NCBI GenBank assembly: GCA_022563685.1
Contig: JADFMY010000017.1
Location: forward strand, 1-37,097
From: Pseudomonadota bacterium
GTDB lineage: Bacteria > Pseudomonadota > Gammaproteobacteria > GCA-001735895
DNA length: 37,097 nucleotides
Reading direction: 5' to 3'
The notes below the pieces were generated by a model that saw nothing but the letters and a program-made list of their open reading frames with translations, did no database searches and was not told where the DNA came from. The translations under genes were made by a program, and so were the position numbers. Shown in pieces: positions 24,870 through 34,832 of this stretch (positions are counted from its first letter, which is position 1; the number at the start of each line of letters is the position of its first letter).

Positions 24870-26717
24870 ATGTCCAAGCGTGTCCACCTAAAAGACGACT
24901 TTCTCGAACACAGGCTGATTCGCCGCCGTCTGACTGTTTCAGCGGGCATCGTGTTGGCATTGATAGTCGTCGTGTTGGTCAGGCTGTATGTATTGCAGAT
25001 AGTCGACTATGAGCATTTTTCGACCCTGTCCGACAGTAACCGAGTGCGCATCAGGGCCTTGCCGCCGGCAAGGGGATTGATATATGACCGCAATGGGGTG
25101 GTGATGGCCAATAACCTGCCAGCTTATCGGCTCGAAATCATTCGCGAGCAGGTAGAGGATATTGATGAAACCTTGTTGCGGCTCAAACATTATGTAGACT
25201 ATACCGACCAGGATCTCGATCGATTCCAGCAATTGTCGAACCGGCGTCGTCCTTTTGAAAGTATTCCACTACGCCTGAATCTTAATGACGAGGAAGTCGC
25301 CAGGCTCGCGGTCAACTTGCACAAGTTTACCGGGGTTGAAATAAATGCGCGTTTGACACGTAATTACCCCAATGGAGCGCATGCAGTACATGCCCTGGGG
25401 TATGTCGGCCGCATTGACGTAGATGACCTGAGCCGCGTGGACGAAAACAGTTATGCTGGAACCAGTCATATCGGTAAGCTGGGCCTGGAGAAATTTTACG
25501 AAGATGAATTGCACGGCACTGTGGGCGTGCAACAGGTTGAGGTAAACGCCAGGGGGCGCACGCTACGGGTGCTCAGCGAAACGCCGCCGATTCCGGGTAA
25601 AAATCTACATCTAACGATTGACTCCCAATTGCAGAGGGTAGCCGAGCAGGCATTTGGCGACGAATCGGGAGCCGTAGTCGCGATCGATCCGAATAATGGC
25701 GAGATACTGGCCCTGGTCAGCATGCCGATATTCGACCCCAACCCGTTCGTCAATGGCATCAGCTTTGAGGACTACAAAGGGTTACGAGATTCATCCTCCA
25801 GACCATTATTTAATCGCGCCCTGTCAGGCCAGTACCCACCGGGCTCTACTATCAAACCATTTTTCGGTCTTGCAGCACTTGAGGCCGGTACTATTAGCAA
25901 AGATAAAATTGTCACCTGTAAAGGCTTTTATCGCTTACCCGGCGAGGAGCGACTGTTTCGAGACTGGAAAAAAGGGGGTCATGGAGAGATGAATATGAAA
26001 GATGCGATAATTCAGTCCTGCGACGTATATTTCTACGACCTGGGGTATAACCTGGGGATCGATAAAATGTCAGGCCTGCTCGCGCAATTTGGATTTGGCC
26101 AGAAAACCGACGTAGATAGTACCGGAGAAAGGGATGGTATTTTGCCCTCGCGAGCATGGAAGCTTAAAACCAGGGGCGTACACTGGTTCCCTGGGGAAAC
26201 ATTGAATACGGTAATCGGGCAGGGCGATTTTTTGGTAACACCCTTACAGCTCGCAAACGCGACTGCCGCACTCTCGATCAAGGGTAAGCGCTTTCGTCCC
26301 CATCTGGTTAGCGCGATAAAAGACGACAGCAACGGAGAATTGCTCGAAACCCAGCCTGAAATAGCGGGGCAGTACAGATTGATCAAAGAGGCAAATTGGA
26401 AGCATATCCAGGATTCGATGATTAAGGTGGTGCACGGACTGCGCGGTACCGCCTATCGTATTAGCTGGGGCATGGAGTATAAAGCCGCCGGCAAAACCGG
26501 CACATCTCAGGTTTTTGGAATTGCCCAGGACGCCGAATACGATGAGAAAACCGTGGCAAAAAATTTGCGCGATCATGCTCTTTTCATCAGCTATGCTCCA
26601 GTAGAGAACCCGCGTATAGCGGTGGCCGTTATCGTGGAGAATGGGGGGCATGGAAGTTCCACTGCGGCACCCATTGCGCGCCGGGTGATGGACGCTTATT
26701 TGCTCGGCCAGTTATGA
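24870..26717 (+). CDS. mrdA: penicillin-binding protein 2 (MrdA)
   Basis: A 615-aa class B penicillin-binding protein, the transpeptidase of the elongasome. One N-terminal membrane helix (about 22-45) is followed by the PBP dimerisation domain with RGLIYDRNGVVMANN and a transpeptidase domain. Active-site motifs are STIK (Ser about 326), SCD (about 383) in the SxN position as in other PBP2 proteins, and KTGTSQ (542-547). ATG 24870 is preferred over the TTG just before it. It overlaps rodA by 4 bp. The rsfS and rlmH genes that precede mrdA in E. coli are absent; hppA lies divergently upstream instead. Confidence 0.97.
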   Translation: MSKRVHLKDDFLEHRLIRRRLTVSAGIVLALIVVVLVRLYVLQIVDYEHFSTLSDSNRVRIRALPPARGLIYDRNGVVMANNLPAYRLEIIREQVEDIDETLLRLKHYVDYTDQDLDRFQQLSNRRRPFESIPLRLNLNDEEVARLAVNLHKFTGVEINARLTRNYPNGAHAVHALGYVGRIDVDDLSRVDENSYAGTSHIGKLGLEKFYEDELHGTVGVQQVEVNARGRTLRVLSETPPIPGKNLHLTIDSQLQRVAEQAFGDESGAVVAIDPNNGEILALVSMPIFDPNPFVNGISFEDYKGLRDSSSRPLFNRALSGQYPPGSTIKPFFGLAALEAGTISKDKIVTCKGFYRLPGEERLFRDWKKGGHGEMNMKDAIIQSCDVYFYDLGYNLGIDKMSGLLAQFGFGQKTDVDSTGERDGILPSRAWKLKTRGVHWFPGETLNTVIGQGDFLVTPLQLANATAALSIKGKRFRPHLVSAIKDDSNGELLETQPEIAGQYRLIKEANWKHIQDSMIKVVHGLRGTAYRISWGMEYKAAGKTGTSQVFGIAQDAEYDEKTVAKNLRDHALFISYAPVENPRIAVAVIVENGGHGSSTAAPIARRVMDAYLLGQL

Positions 26718-27835
26718 ATCAAATCTTCGACACCAATAGTATTTCTTATTCCAGGCGAATACTCGACGCTTTACGGGTTGACCCCGTGCTAATGCTGATG
26801 CTGTGTATACTGTCCATATTCGGCATGATGCTGCTATATAGTGCGAGTGGCTCCAATATCGATCTGATGTTACGTCAGCTCACGCGACTGACAATGGCGC
26901 TGGTTTTACTCGTGGTGGTAGCCAATATACCCCCGAGAGTGCTCAAGAAGATTTCCGTCTGGCTCTACCTGGGCGGTTTATTGCTGCTGGTCGCAGTCAT
27001 GTTTTATGGCGAAATTGGCAAGGGGGCGCAACGTTGGCTCAATCTCGGGTTTATTCGGTTTCAACCCTCAGAAATATTGAAACTGGCAGTTCCAATGGTA
27101 GTCGCATCTTACCTGGCTGATCGTATTTTACCGGTAGGCTGGAAACATTTGCTGGTTTCGGTACTGCTGGTGCTGATTCCAGTGCTAATGATCGCTCGTC
27201 AGCCAGATCTGGGAACTGCAATACTGGTCGGTAGCGCCGGCTTTTTTGTACTGTTCCTCGCCGGTATACGCTGGAAAATAATGTTGAGTCTGGGCGTATT
27301 GCTCTCCTTAATGGCACCCCTGCTTTGGAAGGTTGCGCTCCTGGACTATCAACGCGAGAGAATTATTACCCTGCTGAATCCAGACAGCGATCCGCTGGGC
27401 TCGGGGTATCACATCATTCAATCGAAAATTGCGATTGGCTCTGGTGGTGTTTACGGTAAAGGCTGGCTCAACGGTACCCAGTCTCAACTGGATTTTATTC
27501 CTGAGCGTGCGACCGACTTCATTTTTTCGGTGTTCGGCGAAGAGTTCGGATTTTTCGGTAGTATTTTGTTGATTTTTCTTTATCTAATCATAATCTATCG
27601 GGGGCTTTATATCGCCGCCCATTCGGCTGAAACTTTCGGGCGTCTGCTGGCGGGCGCGCTTAGCCTGACATTCTTTGTATACCTGTTTGTCAATATAGGA
27701 ATGGTCACCGGCATGCTGCCGGTGGTTGGTGTACCGCTTCCGTTGATCAGTTACGGTGGTACTTCCATGGTAACCTTGATGATGGGTTTTGGACTGATAA
27801 TGTCGATACGATCGGCAAGGCGATATTTGGGATAA
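26714..27835 (+). CDS. rodA: rod shape-determining glycosyltransferase RodA
   Basis: A 373-aa SEDS-family peptidoglycan polymerase with about ten membrane helices, partner of MrdA in lateral wall synthesis. Family motifs include GAQRWLNLGFIRFQPSE near residue 98, ARQPDLGTAILV, and the C-terminal VGVPLPLISYGGTSM. The ATG overlaps the mrdA stop by 4 bp, the usual coupled arrangement. MltB follows 2 bp after the stop codon. Confidence 0.97.
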   Translation: MNQIFDTNSISYSRRILDALRVDPVLMLMLCILSIFGMMLLYSASGSNIDLMLRQLTRLTMALVLLVVVANIPPRVLKKISVWLYLGGLLLLVAVMFYGEIGKGAQRWLNLGFIRFQPSEILKLAVPMVVASYLADRILPVGWKHLLVSVLLVLIPVLMIARQPDLGTAILVGSAGFFVLFLAGIRWKIMLSLGVLLSLMAPLLWKVALLDYQRERIITLLNPDSDPLGSGYHIIQSKIAIGSGGVYGKGWLNGTQSQLDFIPERATDFIFSVFGEEFGFFGSILLIFLYLIIIYRGLYIAAHSAETFGRLLAGALSLTFFVYLFVNIGMVTGMLPVVGVPLPLISYGGTSMVTLMMGFGLIMSIRSARRYLG

Positions 27836-27837
27836 CA

Positions 27838-28830
27838 ATGAGACGGCTACTGCTTTTAATCACCCTGTTCACTACGGTCGTGTCGAATGCCGCCGAGATC
27901 ACCAGGGGTGATTATAAGGACCGTGCCGACGTAAAAACATTTATTGAGAAAATGGTTGGTCAAAGCGACTACACCGAGTCAGAACTGGTCGAGCTGTTCT
28001 CGACTGTTAAGAAACAGGATCACCTGTTTGAACTCTTGAATAAGCCAGCGGAAAAGGAATTGCAATGGCATGAGTACCGCCACATTTTCGTTAGTAAAAA
28101 GCGTATTAAACAGGGTGTGAAATTCTGGCGAACCCATCAGGCGCTGTTATCCGAAGTGTACAGAAAAACCGGGGTGCCAGAACAAATAATCGTCGCCATC
28201 ATCGGTGTTGAAACTTTTTATGGTACCTACAAGGGTGAGGATCCGGTTTTTGATAGCCTGGTGACCCTGGCTTTTGACTATCCGAAACGCGGCCTGTTTT
28301 TTACCCGGGAACTTGAGCAATTTCTGTTATTGGTAAAGGAACAGAACCTGAACGCCAAAGATTTACGCGGTTCGTATGCAGGGGCGATGGGGATGCCGCA
28401 GTTTATAGCTTCGAGCTATCGCAGTTATGCCGTAGATTTCGATAGTGATGGGCAAATCGATTTGTTTGACAGCATTGCGGATAGCGCCGCCAGTGTGGCC
28501 AACTACTTCGTCAAACATGGGTGGCGCGTCAACGAAGCCGTGGCGGGCCCGCTGACGGCGCTCGAAAACAATTCGATCGACCAGTTAATACCCGGGAAAA
28601 AGCCCAGCTACCGGTGGTCGGATCTGGCGCAAAATGGCCTGCACTCAAACACTGAACTCGATCCCGCTACTGAGGTAGCATTGATAAAACTCGAGCAAAA
28701 GAATCGTCTGGAATACTGGGTCGGCCTACAGAATTTTTATGTGATTACGCGTTACAACCACAGTGAATTATACGCCATGGCGGTATACCAGTTGTCGCTA
28801 TTGATTAAAGCCAGCATGGAGTCGGGCTAA
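27838..28830 (+). CDS. mltB: membrane-bound lytic murein transglycosylase B
   Basis: A 330-aa Slt35/MltB-type lytic transglycosylase that cleaves the glycan strand with formation of a 1,6-anhydro end. MRRLLLLITLFTTVVSNA is a signal peptide without a lipobox cysteine, so this form is probably periplasmic rather than a lipoprotein. IIGVETFYG has the catalytic Glu (about 125), and GAMGMPQFIASSY and DFDSDGQIDLF are family motifs. Linked to rodA (2-bp gap) and rlpA (1-bp overlap, TAATG). Confidence 0.94.
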   Translation: MRRLLLLITLFTTVVSNAAEITRGDYKDRADVKTFIEKMVGQSDYTESELVELFSTVKKQDHLFELLNKPAEKELQWHEYRHIFVSKKRIKQGVKFWRTHQALLSEVYRKTGVPEQIIVAIIGVETFYGTYKGEDPVFDSLVTLAFDYPKRGLFFTRELEQFLLLVKEQNLNAKDLRGSYAGAMGMPQFIASSYRSYAVDFDSDGQIDLFDSIADSAASVANYFVKHGWRVNEAVAGPLTALENNSIDQLIPGKKPSYRWSDLAQNGLHSNTELDPATEVALIKLEQKNRLEYWVGLQNFYVITRYNHSELYAMAVYQLSLLIKASMESG

Positions 28831-29621
28831 TGGCCATTGGGCGGCTGGTTCTGGCTGGATGCATCTTAATCTGGTTATCGGCCTGTACCTTCGGGGTGCC
28901 ACTCGACAGTCGTTCTGCCAGGGGCGTAGAAGTCGGCAGTATTCCAAAAACCAGCAAGTCAAAGTCGGGCAATCCATCGTCCTATGTAGTGATGGGTAAA
29001 CGCTATTACGTACTCGACAACGCAGCCGGGTTCGTGCAGCGCGGCATGGCCTCCTGGTACGGTACCAAGTTCCACGGCCGTAAAACCGCGAGTGGTGAAA
29101 TCTATAACATGCATGCACTGACCGCAGCCCACAAAACCCTGCCAATACCGGTGTACGTGCGGGTAAAAAATCTGGAAAATGGGCGCTCGGTAAATGTCAG
29201 GGTCAATGATCGTGGACCATTTGTCGGGGGGCGTATTATTGATCTTTCATTCGCCGCGGCGAAAAAACTCGGCATTATTGTGGCGGGTACTGCGAAAGTT
29301 GAAATCAGTGCCTTAAGAGCTGGGCAGAATCCTGCCAGAGAAGTGATACGCACCATCCCCCTGACCGACAAGACGGAACAGGATGTTCCATTATTTATCC
29401 AGATGGGATCTTTCGGTAGTAAGATCAACGCGATTAACCTGCTGCGCGATTTACGCGATGCTAACGAACTGGCGGCCGCAATTTCTGAATTACGAACCGA
29501 TAGAGGTTCATTTTTTCGGGTCAGGGTGGGACCCCTTTATGATATTGATGAAGCCAATGCAGTCATTCGCCGCCTGAAAAACAAGGGGTTCGTCAGCGTG
29601 CGTATAGTCGTACAGGAGTAA
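28830..29621 (+). CDS. rlpA: septal ring lytic transglycosylase RlpA
   Basis: A 263-aa lipoprotein. The signal peptide ends in the lipobox LSAC (Cys 19). The double-psi barrel domain contains ASWYGTKFHGRKTASGE and VRVNDRGPFVGGRIIDLS, with the conserved Asp needed for glycan cleavage. The C-terminal ~75 residues form a SPOR domain (VPLFIQMGSFGSKINAINL ... VRVGPLYDIDEAN) that binds denuded glycans at the septum. The start overlaps the mltB stop by one base. Confidence 0.95.
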   Translation: MAIGRLVLAGCILIWLSACTFGVPLDSRSARGVEVGSIPKTSKSKSGNPSSYVVMGKRYYVLDNAAGFVQRGMASWYGTKFHGRKTASGEIYNMHALTAAHKTLPIPVYVRVKNLENGRSVNVRVNDRGPFVGGRIIDLSFAAAKKLGIIVAGTAKVEISALRAGQNPAREVIRTIPLTDKTEQDVPLFIQMGSFGSKINAINLLRDLRDANELAAAISELRTDRGSFFRVRVGPLYDIDEANAVIRRLKNKGFVSVRIVVQE

Positions 29622-29688
29622 CTGCCGGATAATTAACAACTCACAGAGTCGTTGCACACAGGGATACTTTTCGTTTGGGCGATACTCC

Positions 29689-29717
29689 TTGTTACCATCG
29701 CGTGTGATCGCTACAAT
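29689..29717 (+). promoter_or_regulatory. sigma70-type promoter of dacA
   Basis: TTGTTA (29689-29694) and TACAAT (29712-29717) are separated by 17 bp, with 4 and 5 of 6 consensus matches. The predicted transcript would begin near 29724, about 30 nt before the dacA ATG. This suggests dacA and the lipoate genes can be expressed apart from the mrdA operon. Confidence 0.55.
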
Positions 29718-29754
29718 CGCGACGTTTTCTAACTGGTCTCAAAACACGAATTTA

Positions 29755-30894
29755 ATGAATATCGTTACCACTGCAATTCTTGCTATCTCGCTGCTCTTTA
29801 GCAATAACCTATGGGCCACGCCGAAGCCGATACCCAATCCGCCCGCACTAAAAGCCGAAAGTTTTTATCTGCTGGACTTTGACAGTGGTCGCGTGCTCGC
29901 CGAGAAAAACCCGGACAAGCGATTAGAGCCCGCGAGTATCACCAAGCTGATGACCGCTTATTTGGTCGACAAGGCGATTGCCGACGGTGATATCACGCTC
30001 GACGATATGGTGCTGATCAGTGAAAAGGCCTGGCGCATGCAAGGCTCGAAAATGTTTGTCGAGGTGGATAAACGGGTGTCGGTACGGGATTTAATGCAGG
30101 GGCTGATCATTCAGTCGGGTAACGACGCCAGTGTTGCGCTGGCCGAACACGTCGCTGGCTCGGAGTCTGCTTTCGCCGGTTATATGAACCATCAGGCGCA
30201 GTTGCTAGGCCTCACCAACACCAGCTTCCAGAATGCTACCGGCTGGCCGGCAGAAGGACATTATAGTACGGCACGCGATATCGCGATTTTGACCCGTGCA
30301 GTCATTCGTGATTTTCCCGATAGCTATCGTTATTACAGGGAAAAGGAATATACCTTTAACAATATTCGTCAATTCAATCGTAATCGTTTACTTTGGCGCG
30401 ATGAGTCGGTAGACGGGGTGAAGACCGGGCACACCGAGGCAGCGGGGTACGGCCTCGTTTTATCGGCCAAAAGAGAAGATATGCGCCTGATTTCGGTGGT
30501 TCTTGGAGCAGACTCGGACAAGACGCGCACGCAAAATAGCCAGTCGTTGTTGAATTACGGGTTTCGATTTTTCGAGACCCACCGTCTTTATCGGGCACAA
30601 GAAGTTTTGAAAACCAGCCGCGTCTGGTATGGCGATCAAAAAGAAGTCGCGATGGGAGTTGCGAAGGATATCTATATCACCATACCGCGTGGCCGTTATC
30701 GCGAACTGGATGCCACGATGGACATAGAGAGTCGGATTTTAGCACCGATCAAGCGGGGCCAGGAACTAGGGTCTGTTAATATCAAACTCGACGAAGAAAC
30801 GATTGTCAGTGAAACGATCGTCGCGATGCACGCCGTCAACGATGGCAACCTGTGGGATAAGGCAATCGACGGTATCAAGTTGATGTTTAAGTAA
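29755..30894 (+). CDS. dacA: D-alanyl-D-alanine carboxypeptidase (PBP5/6 type)
   Basis: A 379-aa low-molecular-weight penicillin-binding protein that removes the terminal D-Ala from pentapeptides. A signal peptide (MNIVTTAILAISLLFSNNLWA) is followed by the peptidase S11 domain with SITK (61-64), SGN (121-123) and KTG (223-225). A C-terminal beta domain and a terminal amphipathic helix (LWDKAIDGIKLMF) for membrane attachment complete the protein. ATG 29755 was chosen because it starts the signal peptide; the open frame to TTG 29689 overlaps the promoter. Confidence 0.95.
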   Translation: MNIVTTAILAISLLFSNNLWATPKPIPNPPALKAESFYLLDFDSGRVLAEKNPDKRLEPASITKLMTAYLVDKAIADGDITLDDMVLISEKAWRMQGSKMFVEVDKRVSVRDLMQGLIIQSGNDASVALAEHVAGSESAFAGYMNHQAQLLGLTNTSFQNATGWPAEGHYSTARDIAILTRAVIRDFPDSYRYYREKEYTFNNIRQFNRNRLLWRDESVDGVKTGHTEAAGYGLVLSAKREDMRLISVVLGADSDKTRTQNSQSLLNYGFRFFETHRLYRAQEVLKTSRVWYGDQKEVAMGVAKDIYITIPRGRYRELDATMDIESRILAPIKRGQELGSVNIKLDEETIVSETIVAMHAVNDGNLWDKAIDGIKLMFK

Positions 30895-30903
30895 GGTTAC
30901 AGG

Positions 30904-31191
30904 GTGTCCAATAAATCATCGCCTGTAGGATCCGCACTGGATTTTCTTGACTACCCAGCCCGATTCCCACTCAAAGTATTTGGAAATCAATCCGCGCAGT
31001 TTGAAGACATCGTGTTGCAACTGATAAAAGCTCGCTGCCCCCAGGCGGAGCATATTGAAGTCAGTCAACGTCAAAGCAGAGGAGGCAAATATATCGCCCT
31101 GACCCTCACCTTTACGGTTTATAATCGGCAGCAAATAGAAAATATTTACCAGGATTTATACGACTGTGAACAGGTCGTGATGTCGCTGTAA
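30904..31191 (+). CDS. ybeD: DUF493 family protein YbeD
   Basis: A 95-aa protein of the YbeD/DUF493 family, a small ACT-like alpha/beta fold. [11 protein letters not shown] and the C-terminal [10 protein letters not shown] are family landmarks. The start is GTG at 30904, 9 bp after the dacA stop. As in E. coli it lies between dacA and lipB; its function is not established. Confidence 0.9.
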   Translation: MSNKSSPVGSALDFLDYPARFPLKVFGNQSAQFEDIVLQLIKARCPQAEHIEVSQRQSRGGKYIALTLTFTVYNRQQIENIYQDLYDCEQVVMSL

Positions 31192-31226
31192 CTCGAATAC
31201 CCCGTAGATCGCTCCAGAAATTTTTT

Positions 31227-31847
31227 ATGCCCAGTGACCATACCTTAGTTCAATACCTCGGGCGTACCGATTACCGGCAAACCTGGGATAGCATGAAAGA
31301 TTTCACCCACAATCGTGATGCCCAAACAGCGGACGAATTGTGGATTACCGAACATGCACCAGTATTTACCCAGGGCCTCAATGGCAAGGCCGAGCATTTG
31401 CTCGATACTGGTGATATTCCGGTGATTCAAATTGACCGGGGTGGCCAGGTCACCTACCACGGCCCAGGGCAACTGGTGTTATATTGTCTGGTCGATATAC
31501 AACGGCTCGGCCTGGGCATACGTTCTTTTATCACGCGCATCGAAAAGTCGATTATCGGGTTGCTGTGCCAATACGGTTTAGAAGCTGTGGCCAGAGTTAA
31601 GGCGCCAGGTGTCTATGTCGATGAGGCCAAGATAGCCGCGCTCGGATTGCGTATTCGAAAGGGTTGTTGCTATCATGGCCTGAGCCTTAATATCGATATG
31701 GATCTGCGCCCGTTTAAATGCATCAACCCCTGTGGATACGAGGGTCTAGAGGTAACACAGCTGGTGGACTTCGGTGTTAACCCTGGTCTAGAGCGGGCTG
31801 GTCGGGAACTCGCAGGTTTGCTAATCAGGAATATGAAACGTGGATAA
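31227..31847 (+). CDS. lipB: octanoyl-[ACP]:protein N-octanoyltransferase
   Basis: A 206-aa LipB that moves octanoate from acyl carrier protein to lipoyl domains, forming an acyl-enzyme. [14 protein letters not shown] is the family signature, [15 protein letters not shown] holds the catalytic Lys, and CINPCGYEG the catalytic Cys. No clear Shine-Dalgarno precedes the ATG. The end overlaps lipA by 8 bp, so LipB and LipA synthesis is coupled. Confidence 0.97.
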   Translation: MPSDHTLVQYLGRTDYRQTWDSMKDFTHNRDAQTADELWITEHAPVFTQGLNGKAEHLLDTGDIPVIQIDRGGQVTYHGPGQLVLYCLVDIQRLGLGIRSFITRIEKSIIGLLCQYGLEAVARVKAPGVYVDEAKIAALGLRIRKGCCYHGLSLNIDMDLRPFKCINPCGYEGLEVTQLVDFGVNPGLERAGRELAGLLIRNMKRG

Positions 31848-32808
31848 AAAGCATCAGGTCGTCCAGGGAGTCAAACTCAAAGGAGCCGATAAAGTAGCGC
31901 GCATCCCGATCAAGGTAGTGCCGTCGAAGTCGGTGCAGCGCAAGCCATCCTGGATTCGAGCCAGGGCGCCAACCGGCGATCTGGTGCGGCAACTGAAATC
32001 CACCCTGCGTGAAAACAACCTGTATACCGTGTGCGAGGAAGCATCCTGTCCAAACCTTGGCGAGTGTTTTTCCCAGGGCACCGCAACCTTTATGATCATG
32101 GGCGATATCTGCACGCGCCGTTGCCCGTTTTGCGATGTCGGCCACGGGCGTCCTAATCCACTCGACCCACAGGAGCCATATCATTTGGCGAAAACAATCC
32201 AGAACATGGGTTTGCGCTATGTCGTGATTACCTCGGTCGATCGCGACGATCTGCGCGATGGCGGCGCCCGGCATTTCATCGACTGTATCGATCAGACCCG
32301 GCGGCTCAATCCGGATATTAAAATCGAAATCCTGACGCCGGATTTTCGTGGCCGCATGGATATTGCGCTGGAAATTATGGCCAGGTCACCCCCCGATGTG
32401 TTTAACCACAACATTGAGTCGGTACCTGCCCTGTACAAAAAAATTCGCCCTGGTTCCGACTACCGGTGGTCGCTCGACCTGTTGAAGAAATTCAAGCAAT
32501 TGCATCCAGAAATTCCGACTAAATCGGGCTTGATGCTGGGACTTGGCGAAGAAATATCCGATGTCGAAGAGGTGCTGCGCGATATGCGTGCGCACGATGT
32601 GAACATGCTGACACTGGGTCAATATTTGCAGCCAAGTCGCGATCATTTGCCGGTAGAGCGATTTGTTACCCCGGACGAATTCGACCAACTGGGCAAGTTT
32701 GCCTATTCGCTCGGTTTCGACCAGGTCGCAAGCGGCCCGATGGTGCGTTCCTCGTACCACGCCGATCTTCAGGCCGAATCGGTGCTCAGAACCATAACTC
32801 AATCGTAA
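31840..32808 (+). CDS. lipA: lipoyl synthase
   Basis: A 322-aa radical SAM enzyme that inserts two sulfurs into protein-bound octanoate. Auxiliary cluster cysteines are C65, C70 and C76 ([12 protein letters not shown]); the radical SAM cluster is CTRRCPFC (C91, C95, C98); the C-terminal VRSSYHA supplies the serine ligand. The start is GTG at 31840, inside lipB, with AGGA upstream. The 3' end overlaps the convergent nadE gene by 10 bp. Confidence 0.97.
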   Translation: MDKKHQVVQGVKLKGADKVARIPIKVVPSKSVQRKPSWIRARAPTGDLVRQLKSTLRENNLYTVCEEASCPNLGECFSQGTATFMIMGDICTRRCPFCDVGHGRPNPLDPQEPYHLAKTIQNMGLRYVVITSVDRDDLRDGGARHFIDCIDQTRRLNPDIKIEILTPDFRGRMDIALEIMARSPPDVFNHNIESVPALYKKIRPGSDYRWSLDLLKKFKQLHPEIPTKSGLMLGLGEEISDVEEVLRDMRAHDVNMLTLGQYLQPSRDHLPVERFVTPDEFDQLGKFAYSLGFDQVASGPMVRSSYHADLQAESVLRTITQS

Positions 32809-33626
32809 ATCGTTGCAATTGCCTGTCGCTTATGTTCGGTGCGGCAATAGATGTCGATGATTCGATTGGCTATTTCGGGGGCTAGAGCTTTCCCTTCAAG
32901 GAAATCGTCGATCTGGTCGTAGCTTAGGCCCAGCGCCGCTTCGTCGGGTTTGGACGGATCCAGTGATTCGAGGTCGGCGGTGGGGGTCTTGGTGATGAGT
33001 TTTTGCGGGGTACCCAGCTTGCTTCCGAGCACTCGTACCTGGCGTTTATTGAGACCGAACAGGGGCGCCAGGTCGCAGGCGCCGTCGCCGTATTTGGTGT
33101 AGAAGCCGGTGACGTTTTCGGCTGAATGGTCCGTGCCGATCACCAGTCCGCCGAGCAGGCCAGCGATTTCATACTGGGCGATCATGCGCATGCGTGCCTT
33201 GATGTTGCCTTTGGCAAAGTCGAGCGCTGATTCACTCTGACCGAGTAGACCCTGCTGCCCGAGTGCCTCCATAGTCGACTGATGAATCGCGTCGGTTCCA
33301 GGTTGTACATTTACGCTGACACTGGTACAGGGTTTGATGAATTGTAAAGCGGTTTGCGCATCGGCCTCATCGGCCTGGGTTGCATAGGGCAGGCGCACCG
33401 CGATAAACTGGTAATTGCCGCCGCGGCTGTTCAGTTCATCCATGGCCAGTTTCGCGAGACGTCCGCAAGTGCTCGAGTCGATACCTCCGCTGATTCCCAG
33501 TATCAGGTGACTGAGTCCTGAATCCTGCAAGGTTTTCCTGATGAAGCCCACGCGTCTCTTGATTTCGAAATCGACATCGATTTCAGGCAACACTTTCATT
33601 TCAGCGACGATGAACTTTTGATCCAT
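32799..33626 (-). CDS. nadE: NH3-dependent NAD+ synthetase
   Basis: A 275-aa enzyme that amidates nicotinate adenine dinucleotide using ammonia and [19 protein letters not shown] is the ATP-pyrophosphatase loop. [41 protein letters not shown] and [17 protein letters not shown] are strongly conserved in the family. There is no N-terminal glutaminase domain, so free ammonia is the donor. It converges with lipA, overlapping by 10 bp. Confidence 0.97.
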   Translation of the reverse strand: MDQKFIVAEMKVLPEIDVDFEIKRRVGFIRKTLQDSGLSHLILGISGGIDSSTCGRLAKLAMDELNSRGGNYQFIAVRLPYATQADEADAQTALQFIKPCTSVSVNVQPGTDAIHQSTMEALGQQGLLGQSESALDFAKGNIKARMRMIAQYEIAGLLGGLVIGTDHSAENVTGFYTKYGDGACDLAPLFGLNKRQVRVLGSKLGTPQKLITKTPTADLESLDPSKPDEAALGLSYDQIDDFLEGKALAPEIANRIIDIYCRTEHKRQAIATIYD

Positions 33627-33731
33627 ATTGAATAGTTACTGGTGATTTAGTCGAAGGCTATTTTCGCAGATTTTATCTTTCCAGGCGAGGCAGCGCCTCC
33701 AGGCTATCTAAAGGAAAAAAGGTATCTCGGG

Positions 33732-33757
33732 AAAAGTGCATTTATAGACGCACTTTT
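33732..33757 (-). terminator. hairpin at the end of the aldo/keto reductase gene
   Basis: AAAAGTGC and GCACTTTT form an 8-bp stem with a 10-nt loop, starting within the stop codon of the reductase gene. The T residues that end the stem on the minus strand could act as a weak terminator. A second small palindrome, GAGGCAGCGCCTC, lies at 33687-33699. Confidence 0.45.
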
Positions 33758-34799
33758 AGAATGGTGCCGGATAACGGCGATATATCTGGTAAATATCCTT
33801 CAGCACTTCGCTACTGAGTTCAAGCTTGCAGGAATCGATATTGATCGCCAGTTGTTCGAGGCTGGTGGCGCCGATAATAATCGAAGTTACGAACGGGCGT
33901 TGGTGGCAAAAAGCAAGTGCCATTTGAGCGGGATCGAGTCCGTGTTTTTGCGCCACATCGACATAAGCATCGGTCGCGGCGTTAGCCAGCTCGTTAACCC
34001 GGCCGTACAATTTCCGGTTGATGGTGATGCGTGATCCGGCCGGTTTTTCCCCGCCCTGATATTTACCGCTGAGCAGGCCGCAGGAAAGTGGCGAATAAGG
34101 CAGTAATCCAACCTGTTCATTGTGCGATAGCTCGGCCAGGTCCAGGTCATGTGAGCGATACAACAGGCTGTATTCATTTTGTATCGAAACCACACGCGGT
34201 AAATCATTCGCATCGGCGATTTGTAAAAATTGAGCAGTACCCCAACAACTTTCGTTGGACAGACCGATTTGACGAATCTTGCCCTGGTCGATGAGCTCCT
34301 TCAGGGCTACCAGTGTTTCCAGAATATGGGCCCTGGTTTCTTCCCGGTCTTGTGAAGTTGGGTCGAAACGCCAGGCCTTCCGAAAATGATAAGACCCCCG
34401 GTTAGGCCAGTGCAATTGATACAGGTCGATAAAGTCTGTTTGTAATCTCTTCAGGCTGCCTTCGATACTGATATGGATTTTTTTTGGCGATATCGGTGCG
34501 CCATCCTGCACCCAGCGAAGCCCTTCGCCAGTGACCTTGGTGGCGAGGATGACCTGATCGCGCTTACCCGAAGCCTTGAACCAGCTACCGATGATCTCCT
34601 CGGTGCGTCCCTGGGTTTCGGCCGACGTCGGGTTTGATGGATACATCTCCGCGGTATCGATAAAATTCACCCCGTGGTCGAGAGCATAGTCGATTTGCTG
34701 GTGGCCTTCGGATTCGCTGTTTTGTGCCCCCCAGTTCATGCTACCGAGACAGATTTCGCTAACCTCGATGTCACTATTGCCGAGTTGATTCAATTTCAT
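33756..34799 (-). CDS. Tas-like aldo/keto reductase
   Basis: A 347-aa NADPH-dependent aldo/keto reductase close in length and pattern to E. coli Tas (346 aa). LGSMNWGAQNSESEGHQQID, NFIDTAEMYPSNP (catalytic Asp and Tyr), ILATKV (Lys), LYQLHWPNR (His) and the C-terminal SIIIGATSLEQL are visible. The substrate is unknown. ATG 34799 was preferred over TTG 34832 because the family starts MKLNQLGNSDIEVS. It follows bamD by 33 bp and is probably cotranscribed. Confidence 0.9.
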   Translation of the reverse strand: MKLNQLGNSDIEVSEICLGSMNWGAQNSESEGHQQIDYALDHGVNFIDTAEMYPSNPTSAETQGRTEEIIGSWFKASGKRDQVILATKVTGEGLRWVQDGAPISPKKIHISIEGSLKRLQTDFIDLYQLHWPNRGSYHFRKAWRFDPTSQDREETRAHILETLVALKELIDQGKIRQIGLSNESCWGTAQFLQIADANDLPRVVSIQNEYSLLYRSHDLDLAELSHNEQVGLLPYSPLSCGLLSGKYQGGEKPAGSRITINRKLYGRVNELANAATDAYVDVAQKHGLDPAQMALAFCHQRPFVTSIIIGATSLEQLAINIDSCKLELSSEVLKDIYQIYRRYPAPF

Positions 34800-34832
34800 A
34801 TATTCGAACTGGCTAGCATGCAGTTGGGTCAA

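Noticed and set aside
29689-29754. Longer dacA N-terminus from TTG
   Set aside because: It coincides with the promoter, and the signal peptide starts at ATG 29755.
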